Assembly: GCA_001282665.1 (NCBI GenBank)
Contig: LN874947.1
Span: 280,637-313,214 of the forward strand
Length of the DNA stretch: 32,578 bases
Origin: Clostridiales bacterium mt11
GTDB taxonomy: Bacteria; Bacillota; Clostridia; Tissierellales; Tepidimicrobiaceae
Direction: 5' to 3'
Each line of letters begins with the position of its first letter. Position 1 is the first letter of the stretch. The notes below the pieces were generated by a model. The model saw nothing but the letters and a program-made list of their open reading frames with translations. It had not been told where the DNA came from and made no database searches. The position numbers and the translations under genes were made by a program. Below, piece after piece: positions 16,031 through 24,301 of the stretch.

Positions 16031-16804
16031 CTAGTAAGGCTTTGAGGCAAACCATATACTACCTTTGCTTAAAAATATTTCAGAAAAGTTCTTGCCTTTG
16101 ATTCCAAAACTAGCCCCAATATCTTGATATCTATATCCATATTGCTCTGAACCATAGCCAGTATCTATTGGTACTGAAGTTTCATATAAATCAAATGTTA
16201 CTTCTCCATCAAGTAACCATCCACTTACTAAAGAACCTAAGCCGACAACACTAGCCCAACCTAAAATAGCAGAAGAAATTGTTGTTTTAGCTATACTTAC
16301 ACCAGCTAAAGCTACACAGCAATTACTCCTCCTATTATTGTTGTAATAGCTCCAATGCCTGTAACAATCTCGCTAAAAGACAAATTATAAGTATATTTAT
16401 AGTTCCACGAATAAGAGCTACTTGATATCTACCTCCCTGACCCTTGAACTTTCATCGGATTTATAAAAGTATTTTTTTCTATGTGTATTTCCTCCCCATC
16501 AAGTATAAAAATGGAGCTTTTGAAATTATAAATACCAGTGTGTTTTTCAATAGTCCATCACTCATTTTTACTACAGTATTAACTTTAACAGTATCTGTAT
16601 CAAGCTGTTGAATGTCATAATTAATCGAAATATCTTTGTTTATTAAGTTAAAATTAACCCCTGATGAACTTTCAGTTAAATTTGTGGCAATAAAGCTTTT
16701 ACCACCAATTTCCAAATTTGAAGCAAACGCGTTCATTGAAAATACAAAAACTAAAATCAAAGTCATAACAAGTGTTATTGCTTTTTTCGTAAATCTCTAC
16801 CCAT
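16031..16804 (-). pseudogene. Decayed gene for a secreted protein with hydrophobic C-terminal segment
   Basis: An ATG at 16802-16804 starts MGRDLRKK..., but the frame breaks after one A is missing from an A-run at about 16782-16790. The +1 frame then gives a clear signal peptide (ITLVMTLILVFVFSMNAFA) and a polar domain 'NLEIGGKSFIATNLTESSSG'. A second frame change near 16500 leads to 'GEEIHIEKNTFINPMKVQG', then a TAG near 16430. A third change near 16310 leads to 'VALAGVSIAKTTISSAILGW', and the last frame ends at the TAG 16031-16033. Joined together this would be an exported protein of roughly 250 residues with an Ala/Gly/Ile-rich hydrophobic stretch before an aromatic tail (GSEQYGYRYQDIG). 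No family was recognised. At least three lesions make it a pseudogene. Confidence 0.7.
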
Positions 16805-16957
16805 TTTCTTTTAATTATTTTCTCCCTAAAAATCCCCTCAATAACAATTGTATAAAACAAAAAAGTAATTATCAATAATTTCTAGTATAAACCGATAAAA
16901 GTTTATACTATTCTTAAACAAGCAATATGGAGCTTTTTTACTTATTTGATAAAATCC

Positions 16958-16988
16958 ATAACAGAGGGACGGGGGTGTTTCATGTTAT
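16958..16988. repeat. Diverged copy of the GGGACGG repeat
   Basis: ATAACA and TGTTAT flank the core GAGGGACGGGGGTGTTTCA, which shares GGGACGG with the other repeats. It overlaps the stop codon of the chemoreceptor gene (16985-16987), so this copy may form part of that gene's 3' end. It is weaker than the other three copies. Confidence 0.5.
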
Positions 16989-18418
16989 AACTGAGATTCT
17001 ACTATATCTAGTAATCTTAACATCTCTTTAGATATATCTATGGCTTCATCATAATGTCTATGGGCTTCTTCAGGGTTGTTTTTCCTTATCGCTTTCATTA
17101 CCTTATCTCCAACGCTATGAAATTTATGATGAACATTTTCTATTTCTCCCCACGTATTAGCTATCTTTGAATTTTCAACTTGTATTGAATAATAAAAATG
17201 TCCAAAAGCACATTTTTTATAGTTAGTTTGAAGAGGATATAGACTTTCTTCGTCTACAATTTTTTTAAGATCTTTAATCCAACTTAAATGGGATTCTCTT
17301 GCCTTTCTTATTACTTCAATTAACTCATCATCTGAAATATAGTGTATACCACCCTTAAGACCTATGTACATTTGATTTACTATTAAGGATAACTTATCAT
17401 CAATTTGAGAAATTTGACTAGCAAATTGTATACTTTGACCTGCGTTATCATAAATACTCTGAGTCATATGACTTAACCTCTCAGCTTCACTACTTGATGC
17501 TTCCATTGCCTGATCAATTTCATCAGCAGCAACCTTTATGCCTTCCATGGAGTTGTTGATATTGTCTACATCTCCAACAACAACTTTAAGTAATTCCACA
17601 TTTTTACCAACTGTATTCGAAACCATTTCAATCTTTTCACTCATCAATTCAGTTGATTCTAAGGTACTATCTAAGCTATTTTTTCCTTCATTTGCTGCAC
17701 TTTGCATTCTTTTAACAAACTGTCGCATCCCATCTAGATTTCCCTTTGTATCATCAGCAAGTTTCCTAATCTCCTCTGCTACAACGGCAAATCCTCTACC
17801 ATTTTCCCCAGCCCTTGCGGCTTCAATAGCTGCATTGAGTGCCAATAAATTGGTCTGTTCTGCGATTGCTTGTACACTTTCTACTATTTTCCCTACCTCT
17901 GTAGCCAAATCTATTAATTGTTGAATCTTTTCATCCATAATTCCCGTATCATGAACTACATTCTCCTTTAAATTTTCTACCTCGTTAAGTAAATCCATAC
18001 TTTCATCATTCTTTTGGGACAAACTTTCCGATTCCTGTGCTAAATTATTCAATGTTATAGAAGTTTCATCAATTGACTGTTTAACTTGATTCATACTTGC
18101 AGTAGTCTCTTCAACCATTGCTAAATTAGATTGGCTAAGAGATGCCATTTCCCCAGCAAAACCCTTTAGCTCATAGGAGATATGCGACATTCTCACATCA
18201 AAACTACTTAAAGAGCTAACTATATCAAGTATATCTTTGGCTGATTCAGCCATTAACTCTTCATTACCCATTAATTTTTGAAAGTACTCTAAAATCTCTA
18301 CATGAATAGGATATTTAATTACTGGACATTCTACCTTCTCTCCATTCAATGTATCTTCAATATATTTTATTATACATTTAGCTTCTTCACATAGTATCTT
18401 CGATTTATTTTTAAACAC
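16985..18418 (-). CDS. Soluble methyl-accepting chemotaxis protein with C-terminal CZB zinc-binding domain
   Basis: This 477-residue receptor has no membrane helix or signal peptide. The N-terminus (1-70) is a short helical region with Cys at 10, 15 and 31. The coiled-coil signalling domain spans about 90-345, with the conserved tip 'AEQTNLLALNAAIEAARAGE' at 186-205. The C-terminal part (about 375-470) is a CZB domain: H377 in HLSW, C403 in KKCAFGHFYY, and His residues at 430-434 and 453-455 supply the expected His/Cys/His/His zinc ligands. In characterised CZB receptors zinc binding senses zinc or oxidants such as hypochlorous acid. The GTG start has TTTAGGAGTG upstream. No che genes are adjacent. 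Confidence 0.93.
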   Translation of the reverse strand: MFKNKSKILCEEAKCIIKYIEDTLNGEKVECPVIKYPIHVEILEYFQKLMGNEELMAESAKDILDIVSSLSSFDVRMSHISYELKGFAGEMASLSQSNLAMVEETTASMNQVKQSIDETSITLNNLAQESESLSQKNDESMDLLNEVENLKENVVHDTGIMDEKIQQLIDLATEVGKIVESVQAIAEQTNLLALNAAIEAARAGENGRGFAVVAEEIRKLADDTKGNLDGMRQFVKRMQSAANEGKNSLDSTLESTELMSEKIEMVSNTVGKNVELLKVVVGDVDNINNSMEGIKVAADEIDQAMEASSSEAERLSHMTQSIYDNAGQSIQFASQISQIDDKLSLIVNQMYIGLKGGIHYISDDELIEVIRKARESHLSWIKDLKKIVDEESLYPLQTNYKKCAFGHFYYSIQVENSKIANTWGEIENVHHKFHSVGDKVMKAIRKNNPEEAHRHYDEAIDISKEMLRLLDIVESQL

Positions 18419-18445
18419 AATATCACACTCCTAAAGTATATATTA

Positions 18446-18460
18446 TTAGATATTATCTAA
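18446..18460. promoter_or_regulatory. 15-bp palindrome in the chemoreceptor leader
   Basis: TTAGATATTATCTAA is a perfect palindrome around its central base and lies 28 bases upstream of the chemoreceptor start. On the leftward strand, TTGTTT and TATTAT with an 18-base spacer lie further upstream (about 18485-18515), making a possible promoter. Operator function is a guess. Confidence 0.35.
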
Positions 18461-18570
18461 CTATTTATTTCTTTAACATAAGTATATAATACCGCAATTC
18501 GACATATTTAAACAAATTATGCACACAAAAAAATATATCTAATAGCATGTCCCTTTGTATTCCATCCTTC

Positions 18571-18618
18571 TTGACTTTTTGAACGTCGTTCAGTATAATG
18601 CATTTGAACACTGTTCAA
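18571..18618 (+). promoter_or_regulatory. TetR-gene promoter with two palindromic operators
   Basis: TTGACT (18571-18576), a 17-base spacer and TATAAT (18594-18599) form a near-consensus sigma-A promoter. Operator 1, TGAACGTCGTTCA (18580-18592), fills the spacer. Operator 2, TTGAACACTGTTCAA (18604-18618), covers the start site and touches the AAGGAGG of the gene. The shared half-site is TGAAC. The layout predicts tight self-repression by the TetR protein. Confidence 0.88.
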
Positions 18619-18628
18619 GGAGGCCAAT

Positions 18629-19210
18629 ATGAAAAATACGAATGATATTAAAGAAAATATTATTAGCGTGACTACTGAATTGATTGAGGAAAGCAATGGT
18701 AACATAAAAGACATTACTGCTCGTGCAATTGCCGAAAAAGCAGGTGTGGGATTAGGGTTAATAAACTATCATTTTGGTAGTAAAGACAATCTTATTACTA
18801 TATGCGTCCAACGCGTTATCGGAAAAATAATCGCAGGATTTAATACTGAAAAAGAATATGCCAGTGATAAAGAACGCTTAATCGCTTGGGCAACCTATGT
18901 CTTTGATTTTCTTTTTGCAAATCCCGCAATTTCCCGTATCTCAATATTAGGAGATTTGCAGAACTATACAACAAATTGTAATTCTGTTCATTCACAAAAG
19001 GGATTTATGATTGCATTGACTAATGATATTGATGATAAGGATAAACCTTTTTTGTCCTTTATCCTCACATCTGCAATGCAAACAGCATTTTTAAGTGGAA
19101 CTGCCGCAAAAGAGTTGTTAGGATATGATTTCGCAAAACAAGTCGACAGGGCCGCTTTCATTGAAAGATTAGTGACCGTTATCTTTGAGGATAACAGAAA
19201 GGAGGTTTAA
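18629..19210 (+). CDS. TetR/AcrR family transcriptional regulator
   Basis: This 193-residue repressor has the N-terminal helix-turn-helix at about 28-55: 'ITARAIAEKAGVGLGLINYHF' followed by GSKDNL, the classic TetR recognition helix and its YxHF...K. The remaining helical domain should bind an unknown inducer. The start follows AAGGAGG by 5 bases. Two TGAAC-type palindromes overlap its promoter, so it probably represses itself and the membrane-protein gene two bases downstream. Base composition is somewhat less AT-biased than the surrounding genes, hinting at acquisition as a pair, but I did not measure this. Confidence 0.93.
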   Translation: MKNTNDIKENIISVTTELIEESNGNIKDITARAIAEKAGVGLGLINYHFGSKDNLITICVQRVIGKIIAGFNTEKEYASDKERLIAWATYVFDFLFANPAISRISILGDLQNYTTNCNSVHSQKGFMIALTNDIDDKDKPFLSFILTSAMQTAFLSGTAAKELLGYDFAKQVDRAAFIERLVTVIFEDNRKEV

Positions 19211-19212
19211 TT

Positions 19213-19818
19213 ATGAATAGAAAAATTGGAATATACGCTTCTCTTATCAATGTTATGGCTGTCATGGGTTTTGCTCTATCTATGCTGATTGGAACAAACT
19301 TCTACAGTTATCTCACTTCTATATTTATTGCTTTCAGTTTTGTACCAATGGTATGTGCATATTGTACTTATACAAGGACAGAAACTAAATTATCTGGCTA
19401 TACGGCAATAAGCTTTGCGATCATGTATGCAACAATAAATTCGTTGGTTTATTATACCCAGATGACCTCTGTCCGCATGGGCAATCTATCGAAACAAGCT
19501 GCTCAAATTCTTGATTTCCAACAGTTTGGACTTTTCTTTAATTATGATATGTTAGGCTATGCTCTAATGTCGTTAGCTACTTTTTTTGCAGGGCTAACCA
19601 TTGATGTAAAATCAAAATCAGATAAATGGTTAAAATCCCTATTGGTAATACACGGTATATTTTTTATTTCTTGTATTATGATGCCTATACTTGGATTATT
19701 TACGTCCTATATGAATGGGGTGGATTGGATAGGCACTGCTATATTAGGCTTTTGGTGTGTTTACTTTATACCTGTTGGAATATTGTCTTATCTACATTTC
19801 TCAAAATGTAAAGAATAA
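19213..19818 (+). CDS. Polytopic membrane protein co-transcribed with TetR regulator
   Basis: This 201-residue protein has about six hydrophobic helices (near 8-28, 33-50, 63-80, 110-130, 143-165 and 172-195) and no recognisable catalytic motif or ATP site. It starts two bases after the TetR stop, with AAAGGAGG inside the end of the TetR gene, so the two are translated together. TetR-paired membrane proteins are often transporters or membrane-stress proteins, but no family is evident here. The gene is followed by a GGGACGG repeat that forms a hairpin with a T-tail. Confidence 0.85.
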   Translation: MNRKIGIYASLINVMAVMGFALSMLIGTNFYSYLTSIFIAFSFVPMVCAYCTYTRTETKLSGYTAISFAIMYATINSLVYYTQMTSVRMGNLSKQAAQILDFQQFGLFFNYDMLGYALMSLATFFAGLTIDVKSKSDKWLKSLLVIHGIFFISCIMMPILGLFTSYMNGVDWIGTAILGFWCVYFIPVGILSYLHFSKCKE

Positions 19819-19821
19819 AGT

Positions 19822-19854
19822 AAAAACACAAGAGAACCGTCCCCTTGTGTTTTT
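19822..19854. repeat. GGGACGG repeat forming a bidirectional terminator-like hairpin
   Basis: AAAAACACAAG (19822-19832) is perfectly complementary to CTTGTGTTTTT (19844-19854), enclosing the core AGAACCGTCCC. It lies between the convergent ends of the TetR/membrane-protein operon and the yhf operon and has T-runs on both strands, so it can act as a terminator in both directions. Confidence 0.85.
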
Positions 19855-19859
19855 AATAT

Positions 19860-19892
19860 AGGCTATATTCTATCTAGGTAGAATAATAGCTA
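19860..19892 (-). terminator. Possible second hairpin after yhfW
   Basis: GCTAT-ATTCTA and TAGAAT-AATAGC pair around TCTAGG immediately past the yhfW stop. There is no strong U-tract, so it is probably an accessory to the repeat hairpin beside it. Confidence 0.4.
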
Positions 19893-19896
19893 TATA

Positions 19897-21096
19897 TTAT
19901 AATAATCCCATAAAGCTACTGCCATTCTCCGTCTTTTCTACTTTGAAATAATCAGAAATACTTGCAGCAATATCTGATAATGTATCCCTTTCACCTAAAT
20001 CCACATTTTTCAATTTTTTACCATATGCTAATAGAAAGGTTTTTTCCCTAGTATGCTGGCTGAAACCTATAGTAGGATCATTACCATGGTCTGCAGTAAT
20101 GAATAATATATCTTCATCTTCCATCTTGTTTAAAATATGCCCTATATAATTATCTACTATCATTAATTTTTCAGCATACTTTTTAACATCTTGGGCATGA
20201 CCCGCTAAATCCGTTTCTTGAACTGTAGCAGCAATTATACCATTCTCCATCTTATCCATAGATTCTATTATAGATTTCATTACCTTTTCAGTATCTACTG
20301 CTGGAGTTCTATTAGCATTTTTACATTCTATTACATCTTGCATTTTACCAATCAAACTTACTTCATAATTATTTTTAGATAAAATAGTACTTATTTGATT
20401 TTCTGGATTGATACCATAACCTAAATGTCTACTTACATAACCCTTATTATACACTCCTGATTTTGGAGAGTTGACTCCTATTAAACCATCTTCTCTTTCC
20501 TCAATACTATTTAAAATTTGTTCTATACTTACATTTTCCCCACCAAGGGCTATAACTCTATTAACTTTTACTACAGATCTTACTATTTGTCCTATTTCTA
20601 ATACCTTATCAAAAGAAATATAGTCTAAAGGAGCTGTTACATTATATATTTGTCCATAATCTGTTTCTATATTATCTGCAACAACTACTAAATCATCTAC
20701 AAGTATATAAGGTTTATCTTCTTCTGGAGTAATTACTTTGTGTCCTTCATTTTTTAACTTTTCTATAACTTCATCTCTAAAATATGAAAAGGACTCCATT
20801 AGAGGTTTCTTTGGTTTTGTTCCCATTATTTCCTGATGTCCTACAAAACTATCTGCACCATAATGTCCTAAATTTAACACTCCATAACTTCCAATATTAT
20901 CTATATCCTTTAGATTTTCATGTTTTAGTATTTTATTGATACCTAACTTTTCAAAATTAGGAATTTGTATTTCTCTTTCTTTATCTAATATATGTTTGAA
21001 AGTATTCGCTCCCATATCTTGAGGTCTGCATTTACTTACATCTTCCATATATCCTACACCTAAACTATCTACTACAAGTACAATGGCTCGTTTCAT
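19897..21096 (-). CDS. yhfW: YhfW, phosphopentomutase-like alkaline-phosphatase-superfamily enzyme
   Basis: This 399-residue metalloenzyme is related to phosphopentomutase DeoB. Metal-site elements are visible: D10 in LVVDSLGVG, 'GADSFVGHQEIMG' around residue 83, D296/H300 in QETDLAGH, D336-H337 in TADHGND and H348 in SQHTRE. In DeoB the phosphorylated residue is a Thr in the corresponding 'D-T-x-T-GH-W-E' block; here the aligned position is Ser83. The substrate is therefore likely a phosphorylated sugar or alcohol whose phosphate is moved or released. It is the last gene of the yhf operon, 11 bases after yhfX, with AAGGGGTGAT upstream. A general deoB role is unlikely given this context. The specific reaction is unknown. 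Confidence 0.9.
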   Translation of the reverse strand: MKRAIVLVVDSLGVGYMEDVSKCRPQDMGANTFKHILDKEREIQIPNFEKLGINKILKHENLKDIDNIGSYGVLNLGHYGADSFVGHQEIMGTKPKKPLMESFSYFRDEVIEKLKNEGHKVITPEEDKPYILVDDLVVVADNIETDYGQIYNVTAPLDYISFDKVLEIGQIVRSVVKVNRVIALGGENVSIEQILNSIEEREDGLIGVNSPKSGVYNKGYVSRHLGYGINPENQISTILSKNNYEVSLIGKMQDVIECKNANRTPAVDTEKVMKSIIESMDKMENGIIAATVQETDLAGHAQDVKKYAEKLMIVDNYIGHILNKMEDEDILFITADHGNDPTIGFSQHTREKTFLLAYGKKLKNVDLGERDTLSDIAASISDYFKVEKTENGSSFMGLL

Positions 21097-21107
21097 AGTA
21101 TCACCCC

Positions 21108-22283
21108 TTATCTTAATCTATTACCTAAGCTATCATAAATCCCAATTAATTTAGGTCTATTATTTTGAATACCTTCTACTAATGCTACTTCCGCTCTAGT
21201 TACAAATATTTGAGTTCTAAAGGCATATATTACCGTATCTCCAATATTTACTTTTTTATCTCCTATTTCCAAAGCTCCATAATAATCAATATTTGTTGGA
21301 GACATTTCAACTACATTTAATATATTGTCTAGTCCCTTTTCCAAGCTTGAGCCTACTATGGCACTTTTAATGTTCCCACGTCTATAGTATCCTCCTCCGT
21401 AGGCATAGGCTTTATCTTCATAACAATGTGATATTTCACTTACATATACCATTGATGGAATCTCTGGTTGTTCCTCATAGACATTTATAGGAATTGTGCC
21501 AGTAAAAGCATGCCCCGGCTCTCCGTGAGTTCCCCCAATTTCTTTTATAAGTGAAATAGAACTCACTGAATTAGCACTAGGAACATTTATCTGTTTTAAT
21601 TTTATTCCTAACTCTTCTTCTAATAATTTTGCACAATCCAATAAGGTTTTTACATTGTGAGTCTTTACTACTTTCCTTTTTTCTGAATCATATAGCAGAC
21701 ATGGAAAAGCAGTTACTCCTACTATTTTTACACCTTTGTATTCCATTATCTTTTTAGCTGATTCTATAAGATCTGCTTTCTTAAATCCACCAGTTTGACC
21801 TTCGTATATTAAATCTTCATTATCTATAACCTTTAATATTATATCCTGCACTTTTCCCTGTTTTTCTGCTTCTTGGGAAACTTCCTTTGCTTTTTCTACG
21901 GTAAATACAGTGACCACTTCTGGATTTACTTCTATTATATCCTTAATCATATTAGATGGGATTTGAACTAAATGACCAACATTCCCTATTTTTATACCAC
22001 TTTTAGCTAATGTTAAAGCTTCCCAAGGGTCTACTGCTACTGCTTTATTTATACCTATCTTAGATATTAATTTAGCTACCTCTGGATTTCTGCCAATCTG
22101 TTTTGTCATCATATATATCTCTATATTATTTTTATCTGCTTCTTTTTTTATCTTTCTTGCATTTTCTTCTATACCATCTAAATCTAAAACATAGGTATTT
22201 GGTCTAATTTTACCACTTTGATGTAAATTCATTGCAGTTTGTATTAAATTAATATTTCTTCTTATAGTTATATCTAAAAACAT
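21108..22283 (-). CDS. yhfX: YhfX, alanine-racemase-fold PLP enzyme
   Basis: This 391-residue protein belongs to the fold-type III PLP family. The N-terminal barrel starts 'TYVLDLDGIEENARKIKKEA' (30-49), and the likely PLP Lys is K61 in MMTKQIGRNP. 'VGHLVQIP', 'VPSANSVSSI' and 'GGTHGEPGHAFTGT' are distinctive. It may racemise or epimerise an amino acid or derivative, or decarboxylate it. The start has GAGGTG 5 bases upstream, inside the end of yhfS. It is 9 bases after yhfS and 11 before yhfW. It matches E. coli YhfX in relative position; the substrate is not known. Confidence 0.9.
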   Translation of the reverse strand: MFLDITIRRNINLIQTAMNLHQSGKIRPNTYVLDLDGIEENARKIKKEADKNNIEIYMMTKQIGRNPEVAKLISKIGINKAVAVDPWEALTLAKSGIKIGNVGHLVQIPSNMIKDIIEVNPEVVTVFTVEKAKEVSQEAEKQGKVQDIILKVIDNEDLIYEGQTGGFKKADLIESAKKIMEYKGVKIVGVTAFPCLLYDSEKRKVVKTHNVKTLLDCAKLLEEELGIKLKQINVPSANSVSSISLIKEIGGTHGEPGHAFTGTIPINVYEEQPEIPSMVYVSEISHCYEDKAYAYGGGYYRRGNIKSAIVGSSLEKGLDNILNVVEMSPTNIDYYGALEIGDKKVNIGDTVIYAFRTQIFVTRAEVALVEGIQNNRPKLIGIYDSLGNRLR

Positions 22284-22292
22284 CTATACACC

Positions 22293-23387
22293 TCATTTCA
22301 ATTCAGCATCTACTGCTTCTTTTAAAACTCTTATTATAGTATCTGCGCCTGCTCTCATAGGATTTATTCTAATCATATAATCTTCTAATTTAGGATTGGA
22401 AATTAAAAATGTTCCTGATACTCTATAGAACATACTACTTACTTCATATCTCGATTCTGATCCTACGGGATAAGGTGCAGCTCCCAACATATTAGTACGC
22501 TTTAAAACTTTTTTAGCTATAGGATTTTCAAATTCTACCAATATTACCCTTGATTGAGCATTAGCTATAAAGGCAGATTTTACTCCAGCCACCTCTCCAT
22601 TATTTATTCTTTCTACTACTTCATTTCCAACCTCTTTTTGAATAGCTAGCATAACTGGAGCATATACTAAGGACCTTAATGAGTCCATAGCCTCATAACC
22701 TTGAACTTGACTTCCTCCAGAATAATTAAGTTTATTTATATCTTCTATAGTTTCTTTATCTCCAACTATACAACCTATTCCTTCTGGTCCTAGTAGCTTA
22801 AATAGTGAAAAAGCAGATGCATTTCCACCAGATTGAACACCTATTTTCCTAGCCTTCATTATCACATAATTATCATCTACCAATATATATAAACCAGGAT
22901 TTATACTTTTTAATCTTTTAATTACCGTTTCCAAGTCATAATTATCATGTATATTTTGCCTAGAATGTTGAAGCAAACAAAAGTTTGAATCCCGAACTTT
23001 TTTCTCGTCTATTTTATCTAACTCATTAAAATCTACTACTAACTTCTCCAACCCCATAGAATCTATAATAATTTTGGAGGTAGGATATATAGGTGCTTCG
23101 TGAATTAGTATTTTATCTCCAGGACTTAGTTTGGCATTTATAACATTTCTTATAGCACCTGTACCAGCACCTCTTACCAATCTACAAGACTCGGTACCAA
23201 AAAAATCAGCCAATACTTCCTCTACCTTTTTCGTATACACAGGTTTTCCTAAACCAGGCACTACTCCAAAATCTCCAGATTGTAAAAATTCTTCTCCTGT
23301 AAAATGTCTATGAATTGTATCTACTAATTTAAATTGTAATATTTTTGCTTCTTCCATATTAATTGTTTCTATAGGATAAGTTTTCAT
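22293..23387 (-). CDS. yhfS: YhfS, fold-type I PLP aminotransferase-like enzyme
   Basis: This 364-residue PLP enzyme resembles aminotransferases and Cys/Met-lyase-like proteins. 'VRGAGTGAIRNVI' (71-83) would bind the PLP phosphate, D171/D172 in YILVDDNYV would hold the pyridine nitrogen, and K197 in FSLFKLLGPEGIG is the likely Schiff-base Lys. 'HSRQNIHDNYD' lies where substrate contacts are expected. It starts after TTTAGGAGGAATTTT and ends with TGA, which confirms UGA as a normal stop here. It lies 10 bases after php. The reaction (transamination, elimination or lyase) is unknown. Confidence 0.9.
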   Translation of the reverse strand: MKTYPIETINMEEAKILQFKLVDTIHRHFTGEEFLQSGDFGVVPGLGKPVYTKKVEEVLADFFGTESCRLVRGAGTGAIRNVINAKLSPGDKILIHEAPIYPTSKIIIDSMGLEKLVVDFNELDKIDEKKVRDSNFCLLQHSRQNIHDNYDLETVIKRLKSINPGLYILVDDNYVIMKARKIGVQSGGNASAFSLFKLLGPEGIGCIVGDKETIEDINKLNYSGGSQVQGYEAMDSLRSLVYAPVMLAIQKEVGNEVVERINNGEVAGVKSAFIANAQSRVILVEFENPIAKKVLKRTNMLGAAPYPVGSESRYEVSSMFYRVSGTFLISNPKLEDYMIRINPMRAGADTIIRVLKEAVDAELK

Positions 23388-23397
23388 AAAATTCCTC

Positions 23398-24297
23398 CTA
23401 AACCTCTAATAATCTCTTTGGATTTTCAACCAAGATTTGTTCTATTTGTGCCTCTGTTATACCTTCTCTCAATGCTTTAGGTATAAAGCTCTCTGTTATA
23501 TAATCATATCCAATTCCACCATGCTTTTTTAAATGAGACTTTCTAGTTATATCTTGAGATAAAACTATTTGATTCAGATGACCTCTATTAATAAGATGCT
23601 TTATGTGCTGAATTTTAACTTCATCCTTTTCATAATTTGTCTTTCCTATAGTGTCAAACCCTATATAGCATCCACTATCTGCTATTGTTAAATGATAATC
23701 ATAGTCACACCTTAAATCTAAATGTCCTATTAATACCTTTGACATATTTACATTATGCTTCTTAAATAAATTTAATTGTTCTAATGCCATAGTGCCTAAA
23801 GAAGTATGGGTGAATATTGGATGTCCAGTTTCTAGATGGGCATATATAGCTGATTGTAAAACTTTTAACTCCATAGGCTTTATTTCGTCCTTACTGGTGC
23901 CTACCTCACCTATTACATGGGCCTTTATATTTGTATCATCTATTCCCTCTGTTATTTCCCTTATAATTATCCTTCCAATATCTTTATAATCCATTTCATA
24001 AATTTCCTTAGGTAAAAAAGGTTCCTTATAAAAACCCGTACTAGGAATAATATTAATACCTGTTTTCTCACTTATATACTTTAATACTTCTATATTTCTC
24101 CCCATACCTATATTAGTTACTTCTACTATGGAGTTTACAGTACTGTTTTTTAATTCATCTATAATCCCCTCAATATCGTTCAAATTAGTATCTTGATCAC
24201 CTTTTATATGGGATAAATCTATACATAGATGCTCATGTACATAAGTTTTTTTTAATTCTTCTTTATCTATAGTACCTTTTACAGTTGATATGCTCAT
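23398..24297 (-). CDS. php: Php, phosphotriesterase homology protein
   Basis: This 299-residue TIM-barrel metal hydrolase of the phosphotriesterase/lactonase group has the binuclear site visible: H21 and H23 in YVHEHLCID, E131 in VIGEVGTSKD, H164 in IFTHTSLG, H192 in LIGHLD and D249 in LSQDI. As in E. coli PHP, a Glu takes the place of the carboxylated Lys used by phosphotriesterase. The family hydrolyses esters, lactones or phosphoesters; the E. coli substrate is not known to me. The start overlaps the end of the amidase gene region, with AAGGAGG about 14 bases upstream. It is the sixth gene of the operon. Confidence 0.92.
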   Translation of the reverse strand: MSISTVKGTIDKEELKKTYVHEHLCIDLSHIKGDQDTNLNDIEGIIDELKNSTVNSIVEVTNIGMGRNIEVLKYISEKTGINIIPSTGFYKEPFLPKEIYEMDYKDIGRIIIREITEGIDDTNIKAHVIGEVGTSKDEIKPMELKVLQSAIYAHLETGHPIFTHTSLGTMALEQLNLFKKHNVNMSKVLIGHLDLRCDYDYHLTIADSGCYIGFDTIGKTNYEKDEVKIQHIKHLINRGHLNQIVLSQDITRKSHLKKHGGIGYDYITESFIPKALREGITEAQIEQILVENPKRLLEV

Positions 24298-24301
24298 TTA
24301 A

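Noticed and set aside
17538..17924. 128-codon rightward ORF inside the chemoreceptor gene
   Set aside because: It is a shadow of the repetitive Ser/Ala-rich signalling domain on the other strand.
19897..21096. Housekeeping deoB
   Set aside because: The nucleophile block differs (Ser and Gln at conserved positions) and the gene lies in the yhf operon in the YhfW position.
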